Shown here piece by piece: positions 24,344 to 36,711 of a stretch of DNA of 64,000 bases (positions are counted from its first letter, which is position 1; each line of letters opens with the position of its first letter). Location of the stretch: NCBI GenBank assembly GCA_022749755.1, contig CM040442.1, positions 13,242,457 through 13,306,456 of the forward strand. Direction: 5' to 3'. Below the pieces are notes generated by a model. It was given only the letters and a program-made list of their open reading frames with translations, was not told where the DNA came from and did no database searches. This DNA is from Azadirachta indica (lineage: Eukaryota; Streptophyta; Magnoliopsida; Sapindales; Meliaceae). The position numbers were made by a program, and so were the translations under genes.

Positions 24344-25035
24344 TGTCACAAGCTTGGAATTTGAGTGATTTTCGACTTTGTGTGGCACTTAGAACAATTT
24401 GTAAATTGAATTAAGTAATCCTTAATTAACACGAGATCAATTTTTTTGTGTGTGTTGGCGTAAGTAGTGAGAGAATGCACAATCAAAGTCACAAAAGCGC
24501 AAGTGAAAATGGTAGAAGGAAAGAAACCAACAGGCTACTCAATTAGAAAAGGAAATGATGGCTTGTTTTTCATTCACAAACACTATACAATATATATTTA
24601 CAAATGAATGGTTTAGATTTGCCACCACTTTACACACTTAGATGGCCAAGATTTATTTACATATATATGTTATATTAAAACAAGAAAAATCCTACCTACC
24701 ACCACAAACTCTAGAATTTGGCTAATTACGTCACAAGATTAAGCAAACCATGTTGGGTTGCTAAGTTACCCTTCATATTCTGACCAGCTTACTTCACCAT
24801 TGTGCCTTGATGGGTAGAAAATCTGGCATACTCTTGACACTGCTCAGCCTCGCATGTTTTCCATCTCACCTATTCCACTTACGACCTACTATTCACACAG
24901 GTAACGTTAATTTGTGAACTAACTTGGTTACACACTCTAGCACTTGGCTGAGGAACATGAACGCACTAGTTCTGTAAGTTGTGCACTCTCGTGCCTTAGT
25001 GCTTTTAGTGGTTCCACTTACGTTCTGGTGGCCCA
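24344..25035 (-). repeat. gypsy LTR (3' LTR of the minus-strand element)
   Basis: About 692 bp. It starts TGTCACA on the plus strand and ends GGCCCA, next to the polypurine tract. It aligns end to end with 27202-27896, including the 'ggcacaatggtgaag', 'aatcttggccat' and 'tgattgtgcattct' blocks (complement). The two LTRs differ at many positions, so the insertion is old. Confidence 0.85.
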
Positions 25036-25040
25036 TGATA

Positions 25041-25050
25041 TTCTCCCCCA
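25041..25050 (-). promoter_or_regulatory. polypurine tract
   Basis: The minus strand reads TGGGGGAGAA immediately upstream of the 3' LTR, as expected for the plus-strand priming site. Confidence 0.75.
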
Positions 25051-25399
25051 TTGAAATGCTTGACGACCTTGTCAAGCTTTCTGTCGAGGACTTAAGCTCA
25101 TCCCGTTGCACTTTACTTTCCTGTAGGTGAACCAGCATGAACTGAGCACACTAAATCTTTGTTAATGTTGTGGATGCTGGATGTTACCAATGCTTAGTTG
25201 TCGAACTTGGATTTTCTAGCATGGTCAACTTTACACCCTTACAGAAGTCATTTTAGTAGTCCTGATGGCATCATGTCACCACTTTTTAAAAGTTAGCCTT
25301 GATCTTCCCCTGCAATACGAAACCTTGGAGTCGAAATAACATCTTTCTTACACTACAACAAGCGAGTCTCTGCTCCTCTCACAAGCTAGAAAGCTAACA

Positions 25400-25810
25400 A
25401 TACCCTGCTACCAATACAAACCCACTCAATTGGCACCTTATGTCACCTCTTTTCATCATAAAATTCTATGCACCTGTTTTCAGTAAATGTGAAGGGTAAC
25501 AATCGATTGATGAATTCACCACCTAATACAAGGTTGAAATTGCTTATCAGCATCACATTTAAGTAGATGCCAAGTCTTGATATTGATGTGTATACTGCGA
25601 GTAACTCCATAAATTGGCCAAAAAGGTTGATTCATGACCTTAATCCATCCTGACTACTTACTAAGCACTAACCCCAATTTTGCTGCCAATTTCTACGAAA
25701 TCAAGCACTAATTAGCACTGCAATCAATGTAACCTTTAAAACTCACCCCGTTTATGTTAGCATCGATGAACTTTAGTGTCTTTCTAGGCTCTGACTTCAT
25801 TTTGACTTGG
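25400..25810 (-). pseudogene. gypsy aspartic protease remnant
   Basis: The minus strand near 25690-25755 reads GVSFKGYIDCSAN then LIS, which corresponds to the 'A.VDTGA.HNFIS' active site of gypsy proteases. The Asp is retained, the following residues are changed and a stop lies inside. The downstream block (KLAAKLGLVLSK) fits the same domain. It is too damaged to function. Confidence 0.6.
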
Positions 25811-26229
25811 CCTCGGTCACCTTCCCCTTGGCTACCTCTTTGACCTTTATTGCATTAAGGACGTGCATTGAACCAATTTGCCATCCTCTACTATTTCATA
25901 TGAGCTAAGAATGGCATTGAATCACTTCCACTACAAAAAAACTCTTATATGATGATCTTCGTAACACAAGTAGCACATCTATTGCTTCTACTCGTGCTAT
26001 ATGTTGGAATACTCTTTACTATTATCTCGTTGCTTGAGACTTTTCGGTGGCTACCTCATACTATATTGGGCTTTTTACTTGTGACGCTTCATTTCCCACC
26101 TTTTTCACGGCTACTTTTGGTCGTGCTTTAGTTCCGGTCACGTTTTGAAAACTCTCAGCGATGTTCGATCAAGCACTCCGTTGCCGATACCTACAAAGCA
26201 AGGTCTTGAACATTTCTTTTTCGTAACTC

Positions 26230-27031
26230 TTACTCTGCCCATGGTCGCAAACCACCAACAAAAAAAAAACAAACAACTTTTCTCTGACATGTCAGTGATC
26301 TCAAGTATGAGCTAATTATATTCCTGCACATACTCTTTTATCGACCTTTGTTGCCTCAATTCTCAGAGCTTTCAAATTGCAATCTCCTCTATATTCTCAA
26401 GGTAGAATTGCCACTTAAACTCACTTTTGAATGCTTCCCAAGTATCTATCCTGCATAAACCCTTCTCTATCTCTATATGTCGGTGTCTTCACCATAGCAC
26501 CGTATCGAAATAAAGAGTAGCAATATTGATTTTGAGCTTATTTTCTTGCAACCGAATGACACCAAAATGACGCTCTATCATCTACACAAAGTTATCAAGT
26601 TCCTTGGCATCCCTCTTGCCTTCATACTTGAGCGGATTCGAAACTTTAACTCTCGAAACTATGCTCATACCTACACCTGAAGCAATGGCAGTTTTGCAAA
26701 GCATGAGGTCTCCTCAAACCTCTCTTAACTCTGCTTTCATGCCATCAATCTGAGCCAACACCATTCCCATAAATTCATCCATAGCTAGCTTCATGGAATC
26801 GATAAATATGTTGAAAGCTTATTGAAGTCAATTTTCGTCAACGGCAGCACCATCCGTCTTGCATTCTGTCACTTTATCATTGAAAATGTTGAAACACTCA
26901 TAAATATTGCCCAAGGACAACTTAATTCTTGCCAACCATAACTGCTGCATAAATTAAGTTCTAACAACAATAAACTCACGGCAATAGTGAATAATTCGGC
27001 CATAAAACTCAGATTTTTCCATAACAACCAT
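26230..27031 (-). pseudogene. gypsy (chromovirus-type) gag remnant
   Basis: An ATG at 27031 follows the primer binding site. Further on, the frame shows KYEGKRDAKELDNFV, then ERHFGVIR, then IDTWEAFKSEFKWQFYLEN. These are the 'F.G.R.AKELENFLWD.E.YF' and 'TWE.FK.ELK.QF.P.N' blocks of retrotransposon gag in Reina/CRM-type chromoviruses. Several stops interrupt it. Confidence 0.75.
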
Positions 27032-27186
27032 GGATTCTAACACAATCAAGGCTCTATAACCCAGAATTTTGGGCTAGTATTTACCCAAAACCTAGGTTCT
27101 AAAATGCAAGATTGCTTAAACTAGCAATAATAACCAATTCACCACAAGTTGCAGAGATTTTTACCACAAAAAAGCCATACAAATCA

Positions 27187-27198
27187 GCTCTAATACCA
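27187..27198 (-). promoter_or_regulatory. primer binding site (initiator tRNA-Met type)
   Basis: The minus strand reads TGGTATTAGAGC, one base from the consensus TGGTATCAGAGC, three bases inside the 5' LTR boundary. Confidence 0.85.
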
Positions 27199-27201
27199 CA
27201 C

Positions 27202-27896
27202 TGTCACAGGCTTAGAATTTGACTGATTTCTAACTCTATGCGACACTTGGAATAACTTGTAAACTAAACCAAATAAGCCTTAATTAACTCAAGATCAATT
27301 TGTGTATGTGTTGGCATGAGCGGTGAAAGAATGCACAATCAAAGTACAAGAGTGCAAGTGAAAATGGAAGAAGAAAAGAAACCCACAGACTACTCAATTA
27401 GAGAAGGAAACGATGGCTTGTTTTTTATTCACAAACAGTAAACAATATATATTTGCAAATAAATGGTTGAGATTTGCCACCACTTTACACAATTAGACAG
27501 CCAAGATTTATTTATATACATATGTTATATTAAAATAAGAAAAATCCTACCTACCACTGCTAACTCTAAAAGTTGGGGCTATTGGGTCACAAGACTAAGC
27601 AAGCCATGTTGGGTTGCTAAGTTACCCCTCGTATTCTGACTAGCTTGCTTAACAATTATGCCTTAATGGGGTAGGAAGTCGGGCATACTCTCAACACGCC
27701 CCACTTAGCCTCGTAAGCCTTTTGTCTCACCCATTATACTCACAGCCTATTGTTCATGCATGTACTGTTCATCCGTGAACTAACTTGCTCACACACTCTG
27801 GCATTTAGGTGAAGAACTTGCATATGCTGGTTTTGCAAGTTAAGTGCTTTCGTGCCTTTGCATTTTCAGCGATTCTGCTTGCATTTTAAATGCTCA
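27202..27896 (-). repeat. gypsy LTR (5' LTR of the minus-strand element)
   Basis: About 695 bp, co-linear with 24344-25035. The outer end (TGAGCA on the minus strand) directly abuts the coding remnant of another element at 27897 on the plus strand, with no intervening host sequence. Confidence 0.85.
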
Positions 27897-27899
27897 TGA

Positions 27900-29235
27900 A
27901 GTACAAGCCAAGACAAGCCAATGTATTGGATCTTGTTAAAAAGGGCTTAGCACATGACCTATTTGTCAAAAGTCTCATTGAATTTGCCCAAGAAGGTAAG
28001 ACAAGACCTTTTTAGATAGAAAACAGCATTCTCTACATTGTTGAGAACCATATTTTGAAGTGGGGAAACTTGCGATGGGAAGATAAGGCCGAGTAAAAGC
28101 AACCCTCCGATTTACTCCAAGCTCTTCCGATTCTGGAACACCCATGGGAGTGTATTATCTTGGATTTCATCTCCGCACTATCGAAATCCAAGGGATGCGA
28201 ATCTATTTTGGTCGTGGTCGACAAGCTATATAAATATGCAATGTTTATTCTAGTCTAATGAGACTACACTGCCAAGGATGTTGCTTGCTTATTTTTCAAG
28301 CATGTTGTCAACTATTGGGGTCTTCCTTGGACCATTATCGGTGATTAGGACTTTCATTTCACCAAAAAGTTTTAGCATAGGTTGTTCAAGTTGATAGGAT
28401 CGAACCTATACTTCTCAACAAGTTTTCATCCGCAAATTAACAAATAAATTGAGAGGGTGAATGCATTGTTAGAGCTTTATTTAAGATATTTTGTTAGCCC
28501 TAATTAGCAAGATTAGGCGAAGTTGCTCAATATAGCTCAATTTTCATACAACTTGCAGTAAGGTAGAGTGATGCAACATAGCCCGTTTGAGATAATGATA
28601 GGTCGACAACCTCACACGCCATAAGATTTGGTGAAAGGCTATACAGGTCCAAACCCTTCAATGTATAAATAGGCAAAAGGTTGGCAAGAATAGCTCGATG
28701 TCACCAAGGTTTATAGAATAAAGCATCTAAGAAAATGAAGAAATAGGCGAACAAGGATCGCAAGACATTAGAGTTTTAATCCGGTGATCTTGTTATGGTG
28801 AAGCTACCAACTCAACAAATCAAAGCTTATCAGTCAATGCATAAAGGGTTGGTACGAAGATACGAAGGACTTTACCCTATCCTTAAGAAGGTCAGAAAAG
28901 TGTCGTATGATGTCGAGCTGCCACTGAAGCTCAGAATTCATTCGATCTTCCATGTGAGTTCATTGAAGCCCAACTATGAAAATGCGAAAAATTCAAAACA
29001 AAAGGAGTTGCATAGAGCACCACCCACCAATATAACCTCTTATGATCATAAGATGGCCGAGATACTTATTGATTAAGTCGTCTGGCAAAGCGAAGTACTG
29101 AAACACTCGGAATTCTTGGTGAGATGGAAGAGCCTTCCAAACAACGAAGCTAGCTGAGAGCAAGAAACAAACTTATGGCAATTCCGAAACCAAGTTGAAG
29201 AGTACAAGTTGAAGAGCTTAATGAGGGCATCAAGA
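27900..29235 (+). pseudogene. chromovirus integrase and chromodomain, internally deleted
   Basis: Starts VLDLVKKGLAHDLFVKSL, then after LKWGNLRWE the frame jumps at about 28078-28090 directly to KQPSDLLQALPILEHPWE. The His/Cys zinc-binding domain that normally lies between is therefore deleted. The core has LDFISALSKSKG (Asp), NYWGLPWTIIGD and SFHPQ. The C-terminal part includes KGLVRRYEGLYPILKK and HSIFHVSSLKPNYE. After a frameshift, SEFLVRWKSLPNNEAS and LWQFRNQVEEYKLKSL (29100-29225) are the chromodomain. Many stops. Chromodomains steer integration to heterochromatin marks. Confidence 0.85.
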
Positions 29236-29252
29236 ATTTTGGTAGGCGAGGA

Positions 29253-29832
29253 TGTCACATGCCGCAAGCACGCGTGCTTCATCCACGAGCATTAGGCATT
29301 ACACCGTACACGTGAGCAGTTCCTACCATAACCACAATAGGTATGTTTGCTAAAACCACCATTGGGGTAGTAAGCAAAATTACATTTAGGCCCTTCTTTA
29401 TTGAGCTGAGCAAAAAATAGAACAAAGAACAGCCTGACACTATAGCACGTACTGTAACTCCGGGACTGTTCATACCCAAAAGGCCCAATTTGTGTTAATG
29501 GTGTTAGGTGAGATGTTTTGTATTTATTTGTGTATAAAACATTCGCTTGTAATCATAGGCATTCATAGTGCTTGTTAAGGTAAATCTTAGCCATTAAAAT
29601 GTACATATATATGTGTAGAGCTTGTTTTGGTGAAAGAAAGAAAAACACTTACCATTTTTCTATCTTCTCTTACGTTTTGCACTCTTTTTTTTTTTTTTTA
29701 ACATTTCCTTTTTGCTTACATTGGGCAGGAAACTCACTCCACTCATAACACACACAAGCACACCAATTTGATCTTAGCTATATAAGGCTTACATAGTTCA
29801 GTTTTTCTACAAGCTGAGTTAGGTGTCACACA
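29253..29832 (+). repeat. chromovirus 3' LTR
   Basis: It follows a weak polypurine stretch (ggtaggcgagga), starts TGTCACATG at 29253 and ends GTGTCACACA at about 29832. Only this LTR of the element is present. Confidence 0.6.
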
Positions 29833-30896
29833 GTGTTGCAATTTCAAAATTTCTAACACATGACAATGTGCTCTCCTGTTGAAATGCAACAAGAAGCTGT
29901 TAAGACCAAAAATAAATTTTCAAAAGAAATATTCCAAATAGAAAATCCAATGCAATCTTATAATTATAATTATAAAAAATGCTTATTTTATTTTTTAAAA
30001 AGGAAGAGATGTTATAGTTTAATTTTTTACTGAAATAAAGAAAAATAGATTTTTAAGAAGAAAATAATGTTATCATAATATTATAAGTTAACCTTTTCAC
30101 CCCAAATTGAAAAAACAGAGATTTTTTGACGCATATATTTTTATATATCTTAAACTTCTATTTCTTTTTGGTTAAAAAAAAATGGTTTTTCATTTTCTTT
30201 GTAACCTTGGTGTTGTTGTTTTTCTTTTAAAAAGAAGGTAGCAACTAAGCCAGCCAAAAACAATTATTATGTAATAATGCAAACAACTTTCGGTTCTTAC
30301 CATTTTTAAGATGGATTTTTTTAATATATTTTTAAATATATTTTTAAGATGGATCTCAAACAATTAATTTTGTAAGATGTATTTCATAAAATATTTTGGG
30401 TAAGAAATGACAATATTCCAAAAATTATTATTAAAAATTGTTGTAGATGCTCAATTTACTTGTCTTCCTTTCAACTGCAACATCAATATTAAGCGATTCT
30501 TCCCACAAATCAAAGCCCACCCAAATCATGATTATAATTAATGTAAAATAGCATTTCAAAGTAGGGTTAAAGGATCGAGCAGAATCAAATTGTTCGATTC
30601 AATGCAGTTCGGTTCGGTTTTAATTGGTTCTCAAGTAATCAATTCGTAAGTTGATGTAAAATTTTATGTAACCTCTATTATTTTGATAAATTGTATGTAA
30701 ATAATTACGTTAAATTTTTTACAATAATTCATGCAAAATAATGGAGCATATTATAATTTTTAACAAATTATTTATTTTTTGTAATTTGTATATAGCTTAA
30801 GGACTCATATAAAATTTTTCCATAACCAAACCCAGAAGTGGAATTGAAGTATTACTTAGCAACCAAACTTGGGTCTGAACCAAACCGAACCGAACT
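29833..30896. other. Intergenic AT-rich stretch
   Basis: No gene seen. It contains 'ttcggttcggtttt'-type low-complexity text from 30605 that anticipates the tandem repeat that follows. Confidence 0.5.
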
Positions 30897-31310
30897 AGTT
30901 TAATTCGGTTCGGTTCAATTTCATAATTTATATATTTTGAATTCCGTTCAGTTTTATTAGGGATGGCAATGGGGCCGGGTGGAGGTAGGAAAGTATGTTT
31001 CATTTCTCATTCTATTTTTTATTTTGACCATATTTTTCACCCTATTCCTCAATAAATTTAATGGAATGAGAATGTAGAATTCTCAAATAAAAAATGAGTA
31101 GTTTAGTTCGGTTCGGTTTAATTTCATAATTTATATATTTCGAATTCGATTCAATTTTATTAGGGATGGCAATAGGGCAGGATGGAGGTGGGAAGGCCTG
31201 TTCCATTCCTCATTTTGTTTTCTATTTTGACCCTATTTTTTCCCCTATTCCTCAATAAATTTAATAGGACGGGGATGAAGAATTCTAAAATGGGAAATAA
31301 GTTTCCCATC
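30897..31310 (+). repeat. Tandem pair of about 205-bp repeats with GGGATGGCAAT motif
   Basis: Unit 1 begins 'gtttaattcggttcggttca' near 30897. Unit 2 begins 'gtttagttcggttcggttta' near 31101. Both contain 'ttattagggatggcaat(g/a)ggg', 'attttgaccctattttt'-like text and 'cctattcctcaataaattta'. The 'gggatggcaatggggc' phrase is a common terminus of plant DNA transposon derivatives. Confidence 0.75.
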
Positions 31311-33001
31311 CCTATATTAATTTTCTATTTTATATTATTTTATAAATTAATTTTAGTAATATAAAACTTTAATTAACTTAAACAAAAATATTATTAATAT
31401 ATTATTGAAAATATAATTTAGGATTTTTTAATTTTTAACTTTTTATTTGTATATTCTATTTTTTATTTCATAATTCATGACCTTTTAATTTTTTATTACT
31501 AATTACATTTAATTATAATATATAATTAAAAAAAATTGTATTATAAAATTATATTTAAATATATAAAATTTAGTTTTATAAATTATAATATATTTATATT
31601 ATATTTTAATAAAAAAAATAGAATAGGGGTGGGGTGGGAAAAAATAAACTAATCCCCGTCCCATTCATAAATTAGAAATTAATTTATTCCCGTTGTCATT
31701 TCATTTTTCATAAATTTACATGAATTCTCTCCCAATGTTATCCCCATTATCAGGTGCTATTTGCTCATCAATAATTTTCTTTAATTTAATGCTAAAAATA
31801 TTATTTTAATAAATCAACTACTCATTTACTCATTTTATTAATCAGGGAGAGATAAAACAAAGTACATAGTGTTATCCAACCTAATCATGAAGGCAGAAAA
31901 ATCAAAAATGTAAAACATATGGGAATGTTTAATATTTGTGTTATAAAAATATTACATATAAAGTGTGGAGGTACTTGGAATTTATTGTTATTAAATTTTT
32001 ATCTGTGTTTATCCTGCTGCAATGATGTCTATTGCAACAAAATATGAATGATTTTTGTTAGCAAGTATAAACATTTTTTAATTATTTTATTTATAATATT
32101 ATCAACTATAGACAATAATGTATCAGAATATTCTTCGCTTCTACCTCAGTTGCTCAATAAGTACCTATTTTTTGTGGTTTCTTGACACTGCATAAACTGC
32201 CTCCATTTACAACTCGTGCGTTCCACTAAAGATAGAAATGCTTGTGTGCTGATGGGCCATTTTTTAAAGTGTAACATCATAAGTTTTTTTTTTTTTTTTA
32301 ATAAGAGAAGAATATAATATAATAAGATTTGCTAAATATAAAAATGCCTTTATATTGATGGGTTCAAATTGTTAAATTCTTAATGTTTTTAATAATGATG
32401 TATCATTATCTATAGTTTTTATTATATGGTCCCATTTGTTGGAATAAAAATAAAATTAATTCTAAAATGTAAATTATAACAATAACAAAATTAACGAGAG
32501 TGACGATAAGAGATTTGAGATATTTTTCAAACAAGAAAGAGAGATTGAGATAACTAAAAATAAAAAACATATCGGACATTTTTTCTATGATTTATTATTG
32601 TAATAAAATAGTGTTTTAAACATGCTAATTATTGTTTTAAAGTTAATTAAAGGGTATGATATTAAAATAATGGTATTGTCCTTAAATTGTTTAATTTTTC
32701 CTAATTAGATTTAGACAGAAGCAGAGGCAAAGCCAAATTGTCTGTATAAACATTAAAACATTAATTTAAATTATCCATTAATTTAATTTCCAGACAATGC
32801 ATTCCAAGCACAGCTAATAATTAATTAACATAAATTTGTTAATAAGCAATGAATATCATACTTAAAATCAACAAATATCTTCTACAACCTTTTGACCTGA
32901 AAGAACTAATTAATTGATATAAAATTAAAATTAATCAAAAAACTCCATAATTAAAATTAATCAAGTATAAATTAAATTATCTATAACCATTGACCTGAAT
33001 G

Positions 33002-33029
33002 AATATATATATATATATATATATATATA
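33002..33029. repeat. (AT)n microsatellite
   Basis: Uninterrupted AT dinucleotide run. Confidence 0.95.
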
Positions 33030-35019
33030 ACACTATAGCTCAGTGTATCAATACAACATCCTTTTGCTAAAATATTATAGCAACTGTATCATATCACTGT
33101 ATATACACAAAACATTATAACTAATTACTATACTGAAGCAACTAGACACTATGACAAAACGACATCGTTTCTTGTTAATTTTTGTTAACATACAACTTAT
33201 TTTCACAAATTATTAAATGAGTATAAAATTACAAGTGAGAATTATACAAAATAATAAATCTAGAAAGTAATATTGATAAAGATAAGATTGAAATTTTTTA
33301 GAGTAATTTGAATAAAAACATAAGATTTATTAAAAATAATTTGAACAAAAAATAGAAATTGGTTGAAAATTTTTTAATTGTAATTCTTAACGTAATAATA
33401 TCAAGATAAATATTTAGTTTAACTTATATAACTTGTAAACAAATTATATTAAATAAATTAAAAAAATAATGGAGGTGATAAGTTAAAAAAGTTGATTTAA
33501 TATTTATTTTAAATTCATCCTTACGATTCAATTTCACTTGCCAAAACTAATATGTTAATTTACACAATTTTATTATGATACGTTTTTTAGGATAAAATTC
33601 TTTTAATCCTAAAAGGTTATCTAATATCATCTAATGTTGTTGTTAGTTATAGTAATTTTAAAAATATCTTTAAAAATTGTAACTTATTAAAAATAATAAG
33701 TATATCTTTATATAATTATAGTTATTTTAAAAAAATAACTGATAAATTTCTAAATTTTGATGTAAAATGTATTAATTAAATAAATAACAATATTACTTTT
33801 ATAATATATTAGTAAAGTAATTGTGTTGTAATTATTTATAAAATAAACATTCATAATTGTTAAAAATTAAGTAAAAATAAATAGTAATATAATAAAATGT
33901 AGATTTATTAATTTATTTATTTTAAAACATATTTATCAAAAAATTATGATTATATTGCAGTTTAAATAAAAATATATTTGTATATATTTAAATTATAATT
34001 AAAATAAATATCAATGAAAATAAAAATGAATAAATTTATAATATATTATAAATATTTATATTATCCCATAAAAATAATTTTTTTATTATTTAGTTAATGT
34101 AATTTGTATAATATTTTTATTTTATCAAATTTTAGACATTTAGTAATTATTTATTTTAAATAATTATAATGATATAGATATAATTGCTATTTTTAATAAA
34201 TGAGAATTTTTAGAGTTATTAGACCAAATTTAGGACTAAGAAAAAATTGGACTCTTTCTTTTATTTATTTTACTAAAATATTAAATAAAATTTCTTTTTA
34301 GTTTATAATTACAAATAAATAATTGGCCATGCCATAGAGTTTGGAGACAAAATTTTGCACACATTTACGTATATATACAATTAAGAAAATAAAGAACATG
34401 AAAGCATATATATTGCAAAAATGTAAGTGCGTTAAAAAATTTAAAAAACTCTATGTAAATCGACAAATCTTCAACCCCCATCCGATTATCATCCATAGCC
34501 AAACAGCAATAAAACGACAGAACAAAATAAAAAGGATTCGTTAGAAAAGTTGAAGGGTTGTTTGAAATTTTGAAGATTTTAAGAGTTACAATTGTTAATA
34601 TACAGCTACTGCATATTTTTGAAATTTTGATTTTTTAATATATTTTGAAAAATTATTTTTGTCATTTAATATTGATTATCCAAGTCAACATCGATTAGAT
34701 TTAAAATTTTATTTTTTCTTCTCGATCAAAATACTCATTTTTCCCTTGTCGTCACTTTTTTAGTTAAAATTAACTTTTTTGTGAATTTACCATTTTATCC
34801 CTGAATGATCCATTTAAACTTGAGTTATAATTTGAATTCGGGTCGGGTTTTGGAAGAATTTGACTACCTAAAAAAATTACTTTCACCACGAATCAACTAT
34901 AGCCTACTGCAAGGGTTTCAACTAGTAGGCTAAGCTACGTTTTAAGATAATATTTGTAACTAATGGTATATAAATAAACATTTTGGAACATACTATTGTC
35001 ATGCATATTAAATTAATAA

Positions 35020-35535
35020 TTATTTTATATCAATTTTTTAATAAATTTATTACATTTAACTATTAGTATATAAAACTAAATCAATTTATTAAATTGCAGA
35101 GAAAATATTTATTTTGTAACATTAAATAATAATAATATTTTTGTATGAGATTAAACTAATAATTTTTAGTAAAAAAATTTAGTTTAATAATTTTAAACAA
35201 TTAGATTTGAATTTCTTGACTATAATTTTATAAATTAATTTTTATTTATAAACCCATATTTAATTATTAGTTTAAAAAATTTTATTTTTTCAATTAGTTT
35301 TGCAAATTATTAGTTTAATTTCATATAAAATTATTATTAGTTTAATATATTACTCATTTATGTGGTAATTTTTATAACAAATTTGAGTTTACAGACTCGT
35401 ATATAATTTTCAATATTACAAATTAATTATTAGTTTAATTTTTCTCCAATTTTTTTACTAAAAAAATTATTAGTTTAATTAAGATGGAATAAAAAAGTTA
35501 GTTTAATTTTATAGAAAATAATTATTAGTTTAATT
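35020..35535 (+). repeat. Cluster of irregularly spaced ATTATTAGTTTAAT motifs
   Basis: The motif or near-copies (aattattagtttaattt, attattagtttaatata, taattattagtttaa) recur at least eight times on one strand between about 35155 and 35533, with variable spacers. It is not a simple tandem array. Confidence 0.6.
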
Positions 35536-36535
35536 TGGCACACGTGCTACTTTTGGTTTGCTGCTTTATTTCTATTTGGCTACTAGCTAGTTGTAGTTTC
35601 TTTTTCTATTTTATTCATCCTTTTTTTTTAATTAATTTGTCAAGTCTTTTGGGGCTTTCTTTGCCTTTGTACTTTTTTGCTAATTCATTAATAATATTTC
35701 TTCTAAGCTCTCGGAGATTATATATATATAATTCAAATGCTTTAATGCTTTTGGCTGTGTTGAGTTTGTTAAAGAATCATGTTTTCATGCCCTCATTTTT
35801 ATTGTATTTACTCCCTGTTTCTTTTTAATTAATAAATTTGGCCTAATCTTAGCCTTTGCTTTGCTTTGTTTTTTTTTTTTTTAAATCAAAGATCATTATT
35901 TCTGCAAATTATTACTAAAAGCTTTTTGAGGTAGAGATATGAATATATATATATATATATATATGTCTTAACAATCGGTTATTACTTTTTAGGGTTAACC
36001 TGCAGTAGTCAGCTGCTGGGCTGGTTTATGTTGGGAAAATTAACGGAAGTCATAATTATTTTCAGGAATTTGTTTTTCAATTGAGAAATATATAAAGATT
36101 GTATAATATATATAAAATATTAATTTAAGGCAATCTTCAACCCTAATTTTAATTATCTTGCAGTCCAATATTGACATAAATTGATTATATTGTCATAAAA
36201 AACTTTTTTATGAAGATGACTGTTCATTGATGTTGACTGATTAGTTGGGGCCGAGTCATGCTAGCCAAATCATTAGAATTTTTACTTACTTAAAATTATA
36301 ATTAATAACTAATATATAAGTAAAATTATAATAAATTAATGATTATATCTACAATTTTTTTAATATAATGTTACTGTAATAATGTCATTTATTATTTATC
36401 AAAAAGTTTCATTGAATACTTGTTAAAATCAATGATTATGTATTAATAACTTCTGGTCAGTTTATAGTTTGTGATCAATAATTATGATATATAAATAAAT
36501 AATTTTAATTATGCACACATGTATATTATAAAAGA

Positions 36536-36700
36536 TGACAACTTTTATTAAGTGGAATAAATTTTATTTTAACTTATTTATAAGCCACCATTTTACTGTA
36601 TAGCTAAGTTTAAACACAAAGACAAAAAATGTCTAAATTCTTTTTTAAATCTTCGGTTAGGTTCACAATAGACTTTTTTTTTTTTTCTAATATAGACATA
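36536..36700 (+). repeat. Direct repeat, copy 1 (flanking a TIR element and LINE scrap)
   Basis: Shares 'gtggaataaattttattttaac', 'gccaccattttactgtatag', 'aaaaaatgtctaaa' and 'ggttcacaatagac' in order with 37725-37875. Confidence 0.75.
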
Positions 36701-36711
36701 CTTTTTGTTGT

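Larger units (their letters stand above)
24344..27896 (-). mobile_element. gypsy LTR retrotransposon reduced to LTR-gag-protease-LTR
   Basis: Two direct LTRs (24344-25035, 27202-27896) bound a 2166-bp interior. On the minus strand the order is LTR, primer binding site (27187-27198), gag, aspartic protease, polypurine tract (25041-25050), LTR. There is no reverse transcriptase, RNase H or integrase, although PBS and PPT are retained. This is the layout of a non-autonomous gag-type element that would depend on a related full element. Flanking 5-bp duplications were not found (cacac against tgaag). Reading frames contain stops. Confidence 0.8.
27897..29832 (+). mobile_element. 3' half of a chromovirus (gypsy) element: integrase, chromodomain, LTR
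   Basis: A plus-strand remnant starts inside pol and runs through the integrase core, integrase C-terminal domain, chromodomain and an LTR. Gag, protease and RT are absent. The LTR (29253-29832) begins TGTCACA and ends TCACACA. It shares layout and short phrases with the LTRs of the adjacent element but is clearly diverged. The two elements may be relatives in the same lineage. Confidence 0.8.
31311..36535. other. Long gene-free AT-rich stretch
   Basis: No coding sequence supported. (AT)n runs lie at 33002-33029 and 35942-35964. 35020-35535 has a recurrent 14-bp motif (separate entry). Otherwise it is very AT-rich with homopolymer runs. Confidence 0.5.

Noticed and set aside
35535..35828. 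97-codon hydrophobic ORF
   Set aside because: T-rich sequence naturally encodes Phe/Leu/Ser runs. No start context or homology.
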